Below, one piece after another: positions 49,028 to 56,774 of a stretch of 64,000 nucleotides of DNA. The DNA is from Levilactobacillus spicheri DSM 15429. Its GTDB lineage: Bacteria > Bacillota > Bacilli > Lactobacillales > Lactobacillaceae. The translations under genes were made by a program, and so were the position numbers. A model generated the notes under the pieces. It was not told where the DNA came from, did no database searches, and was given only the letters and a program-made list of their open reading frames with translations. Where the stretch lies: the NCBI RefSeq assembly GCF_001435095.1, contig NZ_AZFC01000035.1, positions 124,001 through 188,000 of the forward strand, given 5' to 3'. The stretch's first letter is position 1. Every line of letters starts with the position of its first letter.

Positions 49028-49483
49028 CTAAATATGGCGGTGATGACGCCAAACCCGTTGCCGTAATCGGTTGACCAGTTCCGATAGTAAGAAACCAAAC
49101 GCGATGGCCCCGGAGATCATCACGACCTGCAGGAGAAAGCTCAGCGCCAGGTTGTTCTGCCCCAGCGCGAAGTTTTTGATCATCTCGTAGGCCTGACCCC
49201 CGGGAACCAGGGGCACCAGGGCCGGGATGTTGAACAGAATCATCGGCATCTTCTTCCAGCGCGCGGCCTGAAGCGAGGCGACCCCGATCAAGACGGCGCC
49301 CAGCAGGTTGCCGATCACGTAACCGCCCCCCCACAGGACCGTGAAGCGGTAGACCAGGTATCCCAGGACCCCAATCCAGCCACCCATGTTGAGGGCCCGC
49401 CGCGGGATGTTCAGTAAAATGCCAAAGGCAATCGTGGCCACGTAGGTGCCGGCCACTTCAATGATAAATTCCAGTACGGACAT
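49028..49483 (-). CDS. Threonine/serine exporter family protein, small subunit (YjjB/DUF3815)
   Basis: 151-residue membrane protein with about four spans, matching the C-terminal half of the ThrE exporter that is split into two genes in many Firmicutes. IPALVPLVPGGQAYEMIKNF is the family motif. Start ATG at 49483 has GGGAGGG 9 nt upstream; a TTG two codons earlier is too close. 15 nt after its partner, so one operon. Function as a threonine/serine or dipeptide exporter is by family only. Confidence 0.88.
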   Translation of the reverse strand: MSVLEFIIEVAGTYVATIAFGILLNIPRRALNMGGWIGVLGYLVYRFTVLWGGGYVIGNLLGAVLIGVASLQAARWKKMPMILFNIPALVPLVPGGQAYEMIKNFALGQNNLALSFLLQVVMISGAIAFGFLLSELVNRLRQRVWRHHRHI

Positions 49484-49498
49484 CGGCAACGTCCCTCC

Positions 49499-50254
49499 CT
49501 AAAGAAATTGTAGGACCATCGCGATCCCGAAACCAATGGCCGCGGCACTGACCAGGGCCTCGATGCCCCGGGCCGGACCGCTGACCAGGTTGCCCGCCAG
49601 AATGTCGCGCACCGAATTGGTGATGGGCACCCCGGGAACCAGGGGCATCACGCTGCCGATGATGATGTCATCAACGTTGTTCCCCAGACCCAGGTGGTGA
49701 CTGAGCACCGCCAGGACCCCGATGACGGCCGAGGCCGCAAATTCGGATAAGAAGCGGATGCGGATGTACTTGCTAAGGGCGTAGTACACCAGCCAGCCCA
49801 ACATCCCCACCAGACAGGTAATCCAGAAGTCCGGCAGGTTGTGGCGAAAGACCACCTCGAGGGGGCCGCTGACCAACGCCGCGGCGAGTAGTTGGACCCA
49901 GAACGGAAAGTACTTGCTGACCGCGTCCAGGTGGTCGAGCCGGTCGGCGAACTCCTGCAGGGTGATGGCCTGTTCGGCAAACTTCCGGGACAGGTCGTTG
50001 ACCACGGCGATTTTCTCCAGGTCGAAGGTCCGCCGCTTGACCGGCTGGATCTGCGCCCCCACCTCGCCGTTGATGGCCATTAGGATCCCGGTGATCATCA
50101 CGAAGAGCTGACTGGTCTGGGCCCCCGCGTTGGTCGCGATACGGGTCATGGTATCCTCGACCCGTTCGATTTCCGACCCGTTCTCAATCATGATGCGCCC
50201 GGCGGTTAACGCCGTATGTAAGATGAGCTGGTCGCGCTCCTTTGACGATGGCAT
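49499..50254 (-). CDS. Threonine/serine exporter family protein, large subunit (YjjP/DUF1212)
   Basis: 251 residues: a cytosolic N-terminal domain with TAGRIMIENGSEIERVEDTM and then five hydrophobic spans, with GSVMPLVPGVPITNSVRDIL as the family motif. Together with the next gene it makes a complete split ThrE-type exporter. ATG follows GGAGGGG. Its own promoter was not located; the DtxR gene upstream ends in a terminator. Confidence 0.88.
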   Translation of the reverse strand: MPSSKERDQLILHTALTAGRIMIENGSEIERVEDTMTRIATNAGAQTSQLFVMITGILMAINGEVGAQIQPVKRRTFDLEKIAVVNDLSRKFAEQAITLQEFADRLDHLDAVSKYFPFWVQLLAAALVSGPLEVVFRHNLPDFWITCLVGMLGWLVYYALSKYIRIRFLSEFAASAVIGVLAVLSHHLGLGNNVDDIIIGSVMPLVPGVPITNSVRDILAGNLVSGPARGIEALVSAAAIGFGIAMVLQFL

Positions 50255-50449
50255 AGTTGGCCCCTCCTGTTCATAACATCAGTTACGCGTCGTACTGGTT
50301 GAAATTGGTGGTAGCTGGCGATTGCTTCCTGATTAGCGAGTACGCTGCATAACATATTTAATTTATTATACGCCGGGACCGGGCTGGGGAAAATAACGAA
50401 TCGGTTAAAATCTCCACTTATCCACCCGCCACTGCTCACTCGCCCCATC

Positions 50450-50483
50450 AAAAAAGGAGCTCGGCCAGGTGCACCGAACTCCC
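50450..50483 (-). terminator. Terminator after the DtxR-type regulator
   Basis: GGGAGTTCGG pairs with CCGAGCTCC and is followed by TTTTTT on the minus strand, 20 nt past the stop. Confidence 0.88.
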
Positions 50484-50502
50484 AACCACCCAACCGGTGG
50501 CG

Positions 50503-51150
50503 TTATTTCACAAAAATATAGTGGGCCGCTTTATAACTCACAATCAACTGCGAGTCGTCGGTCAGGTTCTGGACCGTGACCGGACCTTCGAACGGATCAT
50601 GCTTGAGAATCGTTAATTGGTCCCCAATGTCCAGCTTCAGATCACCCAGATAGGTCAGCAGGTCATGGTTATCGATAAACCGATCGACCGTGACCGTCTC
50701 GCCGTCCTTCGCGTCGTTCAAGACCGTGTGGCTATCCTCGTGGTAGTGCCCTTCCCGGTCGGGGATGACCCCACCGTGCGGACAGTGGGTCGGATGCCCC
50801 AGCATGTCGTCCAGCGCGTCGATCAGCTTGGGGCTGGTCACGTGTTCCAGGACCTCGGCTTCATCGTGCACGTCGGGGAGCGCGTAGCCAAGCTTTTCAA
50901 TCAAAAAGTCTTCCCAGATCCGGTGCTTCCGGACCAGGTCTTCGGCCAAGCGAATGCCCTTCTTCGTCAGGGAAATCCCGGCGTAGGGGGTGTGTTCCGC
51001 AAGCCCTTCGGCGGCCATCTTATTGACCATTTCGGTCACCGATCCCGCCGCAATGTTTAAACTGATGGCAATCTGCTTGTTCGACACCTTTTTTTGCCGA
51101 CCACCCAGTTCAAAAATAATCTTTAAATAATCCTCCTTCATCGGAGTCAT
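50503..51150 (-). CDS. DtxR/MntR family metal-dependent transcriptional regulator
   Basis: Probable metal-sensing repressor, 215 residues. N-terminal winged helix (about residues 1-60, SNKQIAISLNIAAGSVTEMV), dimerisation/metal domain with EAEVLEHVTSPKLIDALDDM and HPTHCPHGGVIPDREG, and a C-terminal SH3/FeoA-like domain (VDRFIDNHDLLTYLGDLKLDIGDQL). The length and third domain are closer to DtxR/IdeR than to the 140-residue MntR, yet lactobacilli use such proteins mostly for manganese. 53 nt after a CDF exporter gene and in the same direction, so a metal-efflux/regulator pair is plausible. Confidence 0.9.
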   Translation of the reverse strand: MTPMKEDYLKIIFELGGRQKKVSNKQIAISLNIAAGSVTEMVNKMAAEGLAEHTPYAGISLTKKGIRLAEDLVRKHRIWEDFLIEKLGYALPDVHDEAEVLEHVTSPKLIDALDDMLGHPTHCPHGGVIPDREGHYHEDSHTVLNDAKDGETVTVDRFIDNHDLLTYLGDLKLDIGDQLTILKHDPFEGPVTVQNLTDDSQLIVSYKAAHYIFVK

Positions 51151-51203
51151 ACTTTGTTCACCTCATCTAAGACCTGTTTGCAACCAACGAGCTGGTAACG
51201 AGC

Positions 51204-52103
51204 TCAATCGTGACGCCAATCATTTTGCTTAAAGAAGAGGGCCTCATCCTTGCCCCGGTGGCACTCCGCCTGAATCGTCACGTGATTCACGTTGTACTTG
51301 TGGCACAACAAGGCTTCAATCTGCCGGTAGACCGGTTCCACCTGACTGAGCGGCAAATCATCCATGTTCACGTGGACCGAAAAGACCAGATTGTTCTCAT
51401 CAATCTGCCAGGCGTGCAGATGGTGCACGCCCTTGATCTTCGGCAACGCACAGATGTCCTGGGCGATCGCGTCATAGTCCAGCTGCGGCGCCCCCTCCAT
51501 CAAGATGCCGAAGGTCTGCTTCACAATGGGCCACGATTCGAACACGATGTACACTGCCACCAGAATCGTAATCAACGGATCGACCCAGCTGATGTGCCAG
51601 AAGGTAATCAGCACGGCCCCGATGATCACCCCAATCGAGGCCAACGCATCACTCAGTAGATGCAGGTACGTTGCCCGAATATTGAGGTTGTGCTTCGAGC
51701 CCCGGTTCAACAGAATGGTCGACAGGAGGTTCGCCACAAAGCTCACCACCGCCACGACCAACATGATATCCCCTTTAACCGGTTCCGGATGCAGCAAACG
51801 CCGCACCGCCTCGAAGGCCAAGCCAGCCGAAATCAGAATCAAAACGCCGGCATTCAACAACGCCGTCAGAATCTCGACCCGCCGATAACCAAAGGTGTTC
51901 TTCCGCGTCTGCCGGCGCGCCCCAATGCGGTGCGCCACGTAACTCAAAATAACGGATAAGGCATCTCCTAAATTATGGAAGGCGTCGGATAATAGTGAAA
52001 GGCTCCCCGATAACAGGCCACCCAGTAACTCGAACACGGTAATCACCACGTTCAAGATCGTTACTAATAGAAAGCGGCCCCCTGCCAAACTTTTTTTCTC
52101 CAT
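51204..52103 (-). CDS. Cation diffusion facilitator (CDF) family metal exporter
   Basis: Metal/proton antiporter of the plasma membrane, 299 residues, six spans and a cytosolic C-terminal domain. Transport-site motifs are HNLGD in span 2 and HLLSD in span 5 (both HxxxD with a further Asp), the pattern of Zn2+/Cd2+ exporters such as CzcD/ZitB, and not the DxxxD of Mn2+ exporters. KIKGVHHLHAWQIDENN in the C-terminal domain is typical. The ATG at 52103 has GGGGGCGAG upstream; the longer frame is rejected. Likely co-transcribed with the DtxR gene. Confidence 0.92.
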   Translation of the reverse strand: MEKKSLAGGRFLLVTILNVVITVFELLGGLLSGSLSLLSDAFHNLGDALSVILSYVAHRIGARRQTRKNTFGYRRVEILTALLNAGVLILISAGLAFEAVRRLLHPEPVKGDIMLVVAVVSFVANLLSTILLNRGSKHNLNIRATYLHLLSDALASIGVIIGAVLITFWHISWVDPLITILVAVYIVFESWPIVKQTFGILMEGAPQLDYDAIAQDICALPKIKGVHHLHAWQIDENNLVFSVHVNMDDLPLSQVEPVYRQIEALLCHKYNVNHVTIQAECHRGKDEALFFKQNDWRHD

Positions 52104-52205
52104 CAATCTCGCCCCCGTTACCAAACATAGGTCTATTATGACAGAGTTTGGCGGGAAAGGAAAGTCAGGTTTAGGCCACCACAACTTTAAGACCCAGAAT
52201 ACCTT

Positions 52206-52246
52206 AAAAAAGCGACACGCCCGTTCACAGGAGTATCGCTTTTCTT
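52206..52246 (-). terminator. Terminator after the first GNAT gene
   Basis: AAGCGATAC...GTGTCGCTT followed by TTTTTT on the minus strand, 18 nt past the stop. Confidence 0.8.
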
Positions 52247-52264
52247 CATTAATATAGTCACTTA

Positions 52265-52831
52265 TTATGCTGGCGTGGTCTGCACCAAGTGCTCCACCTT
52301 CACGTGCGCGGTCACCCGTTCGTACGCGTAGTCCTTGACTCCCATCAATTCGGCGCCCATGTCGGACAAGTCAATCTTGCCGGTCTCGGTAAACCCGTTC
52401 TTCTTGATGATGTGTTGCATCGCCATGTTGTTCGGGTGGGTATCGATGCGGATACTCTCGATGTTTTCCGCCTGGTCGATCTGGGCGAACAGCCGTTGGA
52501 ACAGCTCACCGGCTAATCCGCGACCATGATGGTGTGCCGACACGGCGACCCGATGAATCGCCAAGTACGGTGCCTGTTTGGTCAGCCACTGGCCCTCAAT
52601 CTGCTTGTAGGTTGGGTCAACGCCGGGAATAATCGCCGCCGTCCCCAAGATTTCATGGTTCTCTTCCAGCACGACCGTCCATCCCTGATGAATATCGTCA
52701 ACTAAGACCGCCGTGTTCGGGTACGTCCCTTGCCACTGGTCAATGGATTGGGCCGCCAGGAGTTCCCGGCCATCCCGAATAATTGCTTCAATTTGTGGTA
52801 AATCCGCCATAGTAGCTTGTCGTAACAGCAT
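52265..52831 (-). CDS. GNAT family N-acetyltransferase
   Basis: Acetyl-CoA-dependent transferase, 188 residues. The acetyl-CoA loop lies in VSAHHHGRGLAGELFQRLF (about residues 98-116, R-x-x-G-x-G/A), followed by SIRIDTHPNNMAMQHIIKKNGF, the classic motif B. The pattern is that of a family common in lactobacilli whose substrate is unknown. Monocistronic. Confidence 0.85.
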   Translation of the reverse strand: MLLRQATMADLPQIEAIIRDGRELLAAQSIDQWQGTYPNTAVLVDDIHQGWTVVLEENHEILGTAAIIPGVDPTYKQIEGQWLTKQAPYLAIHRVAVSAHHHGRGLAGELFQRLFAQIDQAENIESIRIDTHPNNMAMQHIIKKNGFTETGKIDLSDMGAELMGVKDYAYERVTAHVKVEHLVQTTPA

Positions 52832-53020
52832 GTGTCACACCATCCTTCTTGTTTTTGAATTAAACGATTTTGTTATCTTAACACGTTCGATTCAAAAAAC
52901 AACCCACCCGATTCACTTTTTTTAAGTTAGTGGTCCTCTTAGGCGTTCAAGCCAAGCCCCGCAAGGAATGCGGGCTCTCAGAGATTTCTCATTTTAAACC
53001 GTTCTCAGCATTTTAGCGTC

Positions 53021-53065
53021 AAAAAGAGCCCCCACCGAAGAACCTTCTAAACTTCGGTAGGGGCC
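53021..53065 (-). terminator. Strong orphan terminator on the minus strand
   Basis: GCCCCTACCGAAG pairs with CTTCGGTGGGGGC and is followed by TCTTTTTG. No protein gene ends nearby on this strand, so it probably ends a non-coding transcript or is a backup for the MerR gene. Confidence 0.7.
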
Positions 53066-53260
53066 TATAGGAGCGGTCCGGGGCGAGTTGAAAATCGCGT
53101 ATTCACTAAATTTTCAAAAACACGTCGTTTCAGTTACGATCGCTTACGCCAGCCTGTGACTGGCGTAGTCCAAGCGCAAGTATACGCGCTACTACTATGG
53201 TTATTCGCCTAATTTCACAACACGTCAAACAACATGATTGACTGTCAATCCAGCCAGAAG
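53066..53260 (-). ncRNA. Hairpin-rich non-coding region, candidate structured RNA
   Basis: Part of the 525-nt gene-free stretch 52832-53356. Reading the minus strand: GATTGAC-GTCAATC (53238-53252), AGCGC...GCGCT (53174-53191), perfect TACGCCAG-loop-CTGGCGTA (53146-53168), TTGAAAAT...ATTTTCAA (53089-53118), then the terminator. A TTGACG/AATAAC pair at 17 nt is the best promoter, and it is weak. The part 52832-53020 shows only one more hairpin (GCCCCGCA...TGCGGGC, 52956-52975). I do not recognise it. Confidence 0.4.
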
Positions 53261-53345
53261 ATCGATTGACACCGAAGGTCTTGACTGCCCCGGAGCAAAA
53301 TCCTCCTACAAGTTTAGACTACCATTCTCGTTGCCGATAAACAAC

Positions 53346-53375
53346 GAAAAGGCCCTTTACTCTGCGGGCCCCAGC
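53346..53375 (-). terminator. Terminator overlapping the end of the MerR gene
   Basis: GGCCC...GGGCC followed by TTTT on the minus strand spans the stop codon. Confidence 0.6.
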
Positions 53376-53803
53376 CGAAAATGCCATTGGTCGGCGCGGC
53401 GGTACGCAATCAGGTGCTGACTGGGATCGGGATCAAAGACGCCCAGGTCGATGGTCGCCTCGTGCTGGTCATCATCCACGGTGATGGCGTTGAAGCGTTC
53501 CTCAAAAAACGAGCGCAGGGCCTCCGCATAGACGCCCCGCTTCCGCGCCCGGGCCACGGCACTGACCAGCGTGTACCCCTCATCCAGGAGCATCTTGATC
53601 TGCTTGACCTGCAGGGCCGTCTTATAGGTAAACTTCCGGTTGCCTCCGTCCGCCAACTCCGACGTTTGGATGTACCCCTTCCGTTCCCAATACCGTAACT
53701 GGCTCTGGGAGACCCCGGTCACCCGGGCCACGTCCCCGATGCCCAGAACCATCTCGTCTAGAGGCATTTTCTTCATAAACTTGGCAAAATTTTCCTTTAA
53801 CAC
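53357..53803 (-). CDS. MerR family transcriptional regulator
   Basis: 148 residues. After a short leader the winged helix-turn-helix reads GIGDVARVTGVSQSQLRYWERKGYI (about residues 23-47), then a coiled-coil segment and a short C-terminal part without a cysteine metal site, so an organic-ligand or ligand-free type. I choose the GTG at 53803, 8 nt after GAGGAGG; the longer frame starts inside that region. It is divergent from a DHA2 transporter gene, and both promoters share a 17-bp palindrome, so it most likely controls the transporter and itself. Confidence 0.88.
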   Translation of the reverse strand: MLKENFAKFMKKMPLDEMVLGIGDVARVTGVSQSQLRYWERKGYIQTSELADGGNRKFTYKTALQVKQIKMLLDEGYTLVSAVARARKRGVYAEALRSFFEERFNAITVDDDQHEATIDLGVFDPDPSQHLIAYRRADQWHFRLGPAE

Positions 53804-53905
53804 GTATCTGACCTCCTCATTCACCAAAAACCCGGGATTTCCCCAATGAAAGCGTTTGTGAATTTTGTAAAATTATTTTATCTGTGTGTTCACTTTTCTC
53901 TAAAC

Positions 53906-53933
53906 AGTATATATTTTCTAAAACGGATGTCAA
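53906..53933 (-). promoter_or_regulatory. Promoter of the MerR regulator gene
   Basis: TTGACA, 16 nt, TATACT on the minus strand; its -35 is the left half of the shared palindrome. Confidence 0.75.
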
Positions 53934-53944
53934 GCTAGTTGACA
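53928..53944. promoter_or_regulatory. Palindromic operator between divergent MerR and MFS promoters
   Basis: TGTCAAGCTAGTTGACA. The two halves are the -35 boxes of the two divergent promoters. It fits TGTNA-N7-TNACA, the box bound by GlnR/TnrA, which are also MerR-like. Binding by the adjacent MerR protein is the simplest reading; control by GlnR is an alternative. Confidence 0.65.
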
Positions 53945-53967
53945 AAGGACCCAAATCTGCGTATATT
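53939..53967 (+). promoter_or_regulatory. Promoter of the MFS-DUF4811 operon
   Basis: TTGACA, 17 nt, TATATT on the plus strand, about 40 nt upstream of the transporter start. Confidence 0.8.
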
Positions 53968-54008
53968 GATTCCAGAAATAATTTTTAGAATAAAAGAGGG
54001 AATTAGAA

Positions 54009-55499
54009 TTGGGACAAGCAATTGATACCAACGGGAAATCCTATAATCGGAGTTTACTCGTTGTACTACTCTTAATCGGATCGTTCTGTACGGTCCTGAA
54101 CCAAACCATCTTGTCGACCGCCTTTCCAACCTTAATGAAGGCGTTCGATGTGTCCACGTCAACCGTTCAATGGTTGACGACCGGCTTCCTGCTGGTCAAC
54201 GGGATCATGATTCCCATTAGTGCCTGGCTGATCAACACGATCAGTTCCAAGTGGCTCTACATCGGGGCCATGTCCATCTTCTTGGCCGGTACCATCATCT
54301 GCTGGACGGCCCTGAACTTCCCGATGCTGTTAATCGGACGGTTGATCCAGGCCGTCGGTGTCGGGGTCTCCATGCCGTTACTGCAGACCATGATGCTGAC
54401 CATCTTCCCCGCGAACAAACGGGGAACCGCCATGGGGTTAGCCGGGATCGTCATCGGCCTGGCCCCCGCCATTGGCCCGACCCTGTCCGGGTGGGTCATC
54501 GACAACTGGACCTGGCGGGACCTCTTCGGGATGATCATCCCAATCGTCGCCGTCGTGATCATCGCCAGCTTCTGGATCATGCGTAGCGTGCTGGAAACCG
54601 AAAAGTCACCATTGGATATCTGGTCCGTCCTGTTATCCACGGTCGGCTTCGGGAGCATGCTCTACGGCTTCTCCTCCGTCGGTGACGACGGCTGGGGCAG
54701 CGCCAAGGTCCTGACCACCTTAATCGTGGGGGCCATCTTCGTGGGCCTGTTCATCTGGCGTCAGCTGGTCATGGACGATCCATTCCTGAACTTCCGCGTT
54801 TACAAGTCCAAGGAGTTCACCGTGGCCGCCATCCTAAGTTCCGTGGTCATGATGGCCATGGTCGGGGTCGAAATGGTCATCCCGCTGTACCTGCAAATGG
54901 TCAAGGGCATGTCCGCTTTCCACTCCGGGTTAACCCTGTTAGCCGGCGCGCTGATGATGGGGGTCATGAGTCCGATTACCGGGCGGGCCTTCGACCGGTT
55001 CGGGGCTAAGCGGCTTTCCTTAATCGGGATGTTCCTCTTAACCGTTGGTACCCTGCCATTTGCCTGGATCACCAAGGATTCGGCCACCACGTACATCGTC
55101 ATCCTGTACGCCATCCGGATGTTCGGGATCGCCATGGTCATGATGCCAGCGACGACGGCCGGGATGAACGCCCTGCCGATGAACCTGATCAGTCACGGGA
55201 CCGCCGTCAACAACACCCAACGGCAAGTCGCCAGTTCGGTGGGAACGGCCATCATGGTCAGTGTCCTGACTAACGTGACCAAGAACGGGATGCCCGCTAA
55301 GCACATGTTGACCACGAACCCGTTGAGCTACGCCGACAAGGCCATCAACGCCACGTTATCGGGGTACCATGCCGCCTTCTGGATTGCCATTGGTTTCAGT
55401 GTCGTTGCGTTGATCGTGGCCATGTTCTTAAAGGGCAGCAACCACTCCACCCACGTCACTGACAGTCAATCCGCTACTCAAGGAGGTGCCGCAGAATGA
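54009..55499 (+). CDS. MDR family MFS transporter, DHA2 (14-span) type
   Basis: Proton-driven multidrug exporter of the EmrB/QacA group, 496 residues, about 14 spans. NQTILSTAFPTLMKAFDVS and the TVQWLTTGFLLVNGIMIP stretch in spans 1-2, and motif C GLAPAIGPTLSGWV in span 5, are typical. Starts at TTG, 8 nt after AGAGGG. It overlaps the following DUF4811 gene by 4 nt (ATGA), so the two products are made together. Substrate not predictable; related lactic-acid-bacterium pumps move lincosamides or bile-like amphiphiles. Confidence 0.93.
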   Translation: MGQAIDTNGKSYNRSLLVVLLLIGSFCTVLNQTILSTAFPTLMKAFDVSTSTVQWLTTGFLLVNGIMIPISAWLINTISSKWLYIGAMSIFLAGTIICWTALNFPMLLIGRLIQAVGVGVSMPLLQTMMLTIFPANKRGTAMGLAGIVIGLAPAIGPTLSGWVIDNWTWRDLFGMIIPIVAVVIIASFWIMRSVLETEKSPLDIWSVLLSTVGFGSMLYGFSSVGDDGWGSAKVLTTLIVGAIFVGLFIWRQLVMDDPFLNFRVYKSKEFTVAAILSSVVMMAMVGVEMVIPLYLQMVKGMSAFHSGLTLLAGALMMGVMSPITGRAFDRFGAKRLSLIGMFLLTVGTLPFAWITKDSATTYIVILYAIRMFGIAMVMMPATTAGMNALPMNLISHGTAVNNTQRQVASSVGTAIMVSVLTNVTKNGMPAKHMLTTNPLSYADKAINATLSGYHAAFWIAIGFSVVALIVAMFLKGSNHSTHVTDSQSATQGGAAE

Positions 55500-56224
55500 T
55501 TATTATCACGTTAATCCTGGCGGTCGTCCTCGCCTTCGTCTTCTACGTTTACCTGCACAACCGGGTCCTCAGCAACGTCTTGACCCTCCTGATGATCGTC
55601 GTCATGGGCATCAGCGGGGTGCTGATCGTTAAAAACGACCACGACCACTACGGGTTGCACAACGTTCGGACCACGACCACCCAAACCATCTACTCCGCTT
55701 CCCCGTCGAAGCAGTTACCCATGATGATCTACCAATCCATCGGAACGGCCGATCAACACCGGGTCTACGTTTACAAGACCAGCGCCAACGCCAAGAAGAC
55801 GCAGCACACGGCGGCCAAGGTCACCACGACCAACACGGTCAAACGCACGACGGGTAAGAACCGTATCGTGACCACCAAGACCTACCGCGAATACCAGAAC
55901 GGCGCTTACAAGTTCTGGTTCGGGTTGGCCGGCAACGGGCACCAATACGTGAAGGAACACAACACGATTTACCTGAACAAAAACTGGACGGTCCTGAGTA
56001 CTCAACAGGCTAAGCAGCTGCAGAAGCTGGCAAGCTCCAAGACCTACCAGGCCAAGCAAAAGGCCGCTGCTAAAGCCTACATCCAAAAGCAGGTCATGGC
56101 GGCCATGACCAAGGACCCGACCATGAGTACGGCCCAACGCCAAAAGCTGATCAAGCAGGCCACCGCTGAGTACCAAGCCCAAGCGATGCAACAACTGATC
56201 AAGCAAGTCAAGCAAGCCAAGTAG
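55496..56224 (+). CDS. DUF4811 domain-containing membrane-anchored protein
   Basis: 242 residues: two N-terminal spans (about residues 2-20 and 27-45) then an extracytoplasmic, Thr/Lys-rich domain and a C-terminal helical segment rich in Gln, Lys and Ala (about residues 165-242). DUF4811 proteins are known mainly from lactobacilli, regularly behind an MFS multidrug transporter as here. Role unknown; an accessory or adaptor subunit of the pump is the natural guess. ATGA overlap with the transporter gene. Confidence 0.85.
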   Translation: MIIITLILAVVLAFVFYVYLHNRVLSNVLTLLMIVVMGISGVLIVKNDHDHYGLHNVRTTTTQTIYSASPSKQLPMMIYQSIGTADQHRVYVYKTSANAKKTQHTAAKVTTTNTVKRTTGKNRIVTTKTYREYQNGAYKFWFGLAGNGHQYVKEHNTIYLNKNWTVLSTQQAKQLQKLASSKTYQAKQKAAAKAYIQKQVMAAMTKDPTMSTAQRQKLIKQATAEYQAQAMQQLIKQVKQAK

Positions 56225-56239
56225 AATAGAAGTTACCTA

Positions 56240-56285
56240 AACAGGGCCACCGGAGTTGAATCTTCCGGTGGCCCTGTTTGTTTGT
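56240..56285 (+). terminator. Terminator after the DUF4811 gene
   Basis: ACAGGGCCACCGGA...TCCGGTGGCCCTGT followed by TTGTTTG; a perfect 14-bp stem. Confidence 0.9.
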
Positions 56286-56287
56286 CT

Positions 56288-56322
56288 AAAAAAATAGCGG
56301 AGGCCCCGGGCCTGCCGCTATC
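56288..56322 (-). terminator. Terminator after the small HTH gene
   Basis: ATAGCGG(C)AGGCCC...CCGCTAT followed by seven T on the minus strand. Confidence 0.85.
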
Positions 56323-56345
56323 TCATCATCATCTTCAACTTTAGG

Positions 56346-56582
56346 CTAAACCTGCGTCATCTTAGCCTGTGCTTGGCGACAACGCGGCATTAAGCCGGAT
56401 AAGTCACTCAAAGACGTTCCGTTGTCCTGAAAGCACTGAATCATGTCGATCCAGTACAGATCGGACTCATCGAATTCCGTGGTGGAGTGCCCGGCACCCA
56501 GTAAGCCGTTCTTGACGTATTCCTCCACACGTTGTTGGTCCACATGCGCTGACTGCGCCATTTCAGTTAAGTTCATCTTCAT
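56346..56582 (-). CDS. Small MerR-like helix-turn-helix protein
   Basis: 78 residues, starting MKMNLTEMAQSAHVDQQRV. The first 60 residues look like a MerR DNA-binding domain (second-helix QQRVEEYVKNGLLG, then DLYWIDMIQCFQDNG), but no dimerisation coil or effector domain follows. Either a naturally minimal HTH_17/MerR protein or a remnant. Start ATG at 56582 has GGGG 8 nt upstream. Has its own terminator, so probably expressed. Neighbours give no clue to targets. Confidence 0.7.
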   Translation of the reverse strand: MKMNLTEMAQSAHVDQQRVEEYVKNGLLGAGHSTTEFDESDLYWIDMIQCFQDNGTSLSDLSGLMPRCRQAQAKMTQV

Positions 56583-56774
56583 CGTCACTACCCCACTTTC
56601 TTCACTGCTTTTTTCTCAATGAGAGTATCATACAACCGCCATTTCAAAAAAGCAACCCTTTCTGAACGAGAGTTTTGACCATTATTTAATCGACCAATTG
56701 AATTGCCCCTTTACCCGGTTTTCGGCAAAGCGTACACTGGAAATTAATCATTTTTTCAGGAAGGAGTTCCCATT

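Noticed and set aside
53066-53260. T-box, 6S, SRP RNA, tmRNA or RNase P RNA in the hairpin-rich region
   Set aside because: None of the invariant cores of these RNAs (for example GGTGGNACCGCG or GGAAGGAAGCAGC types) is present on either strand.
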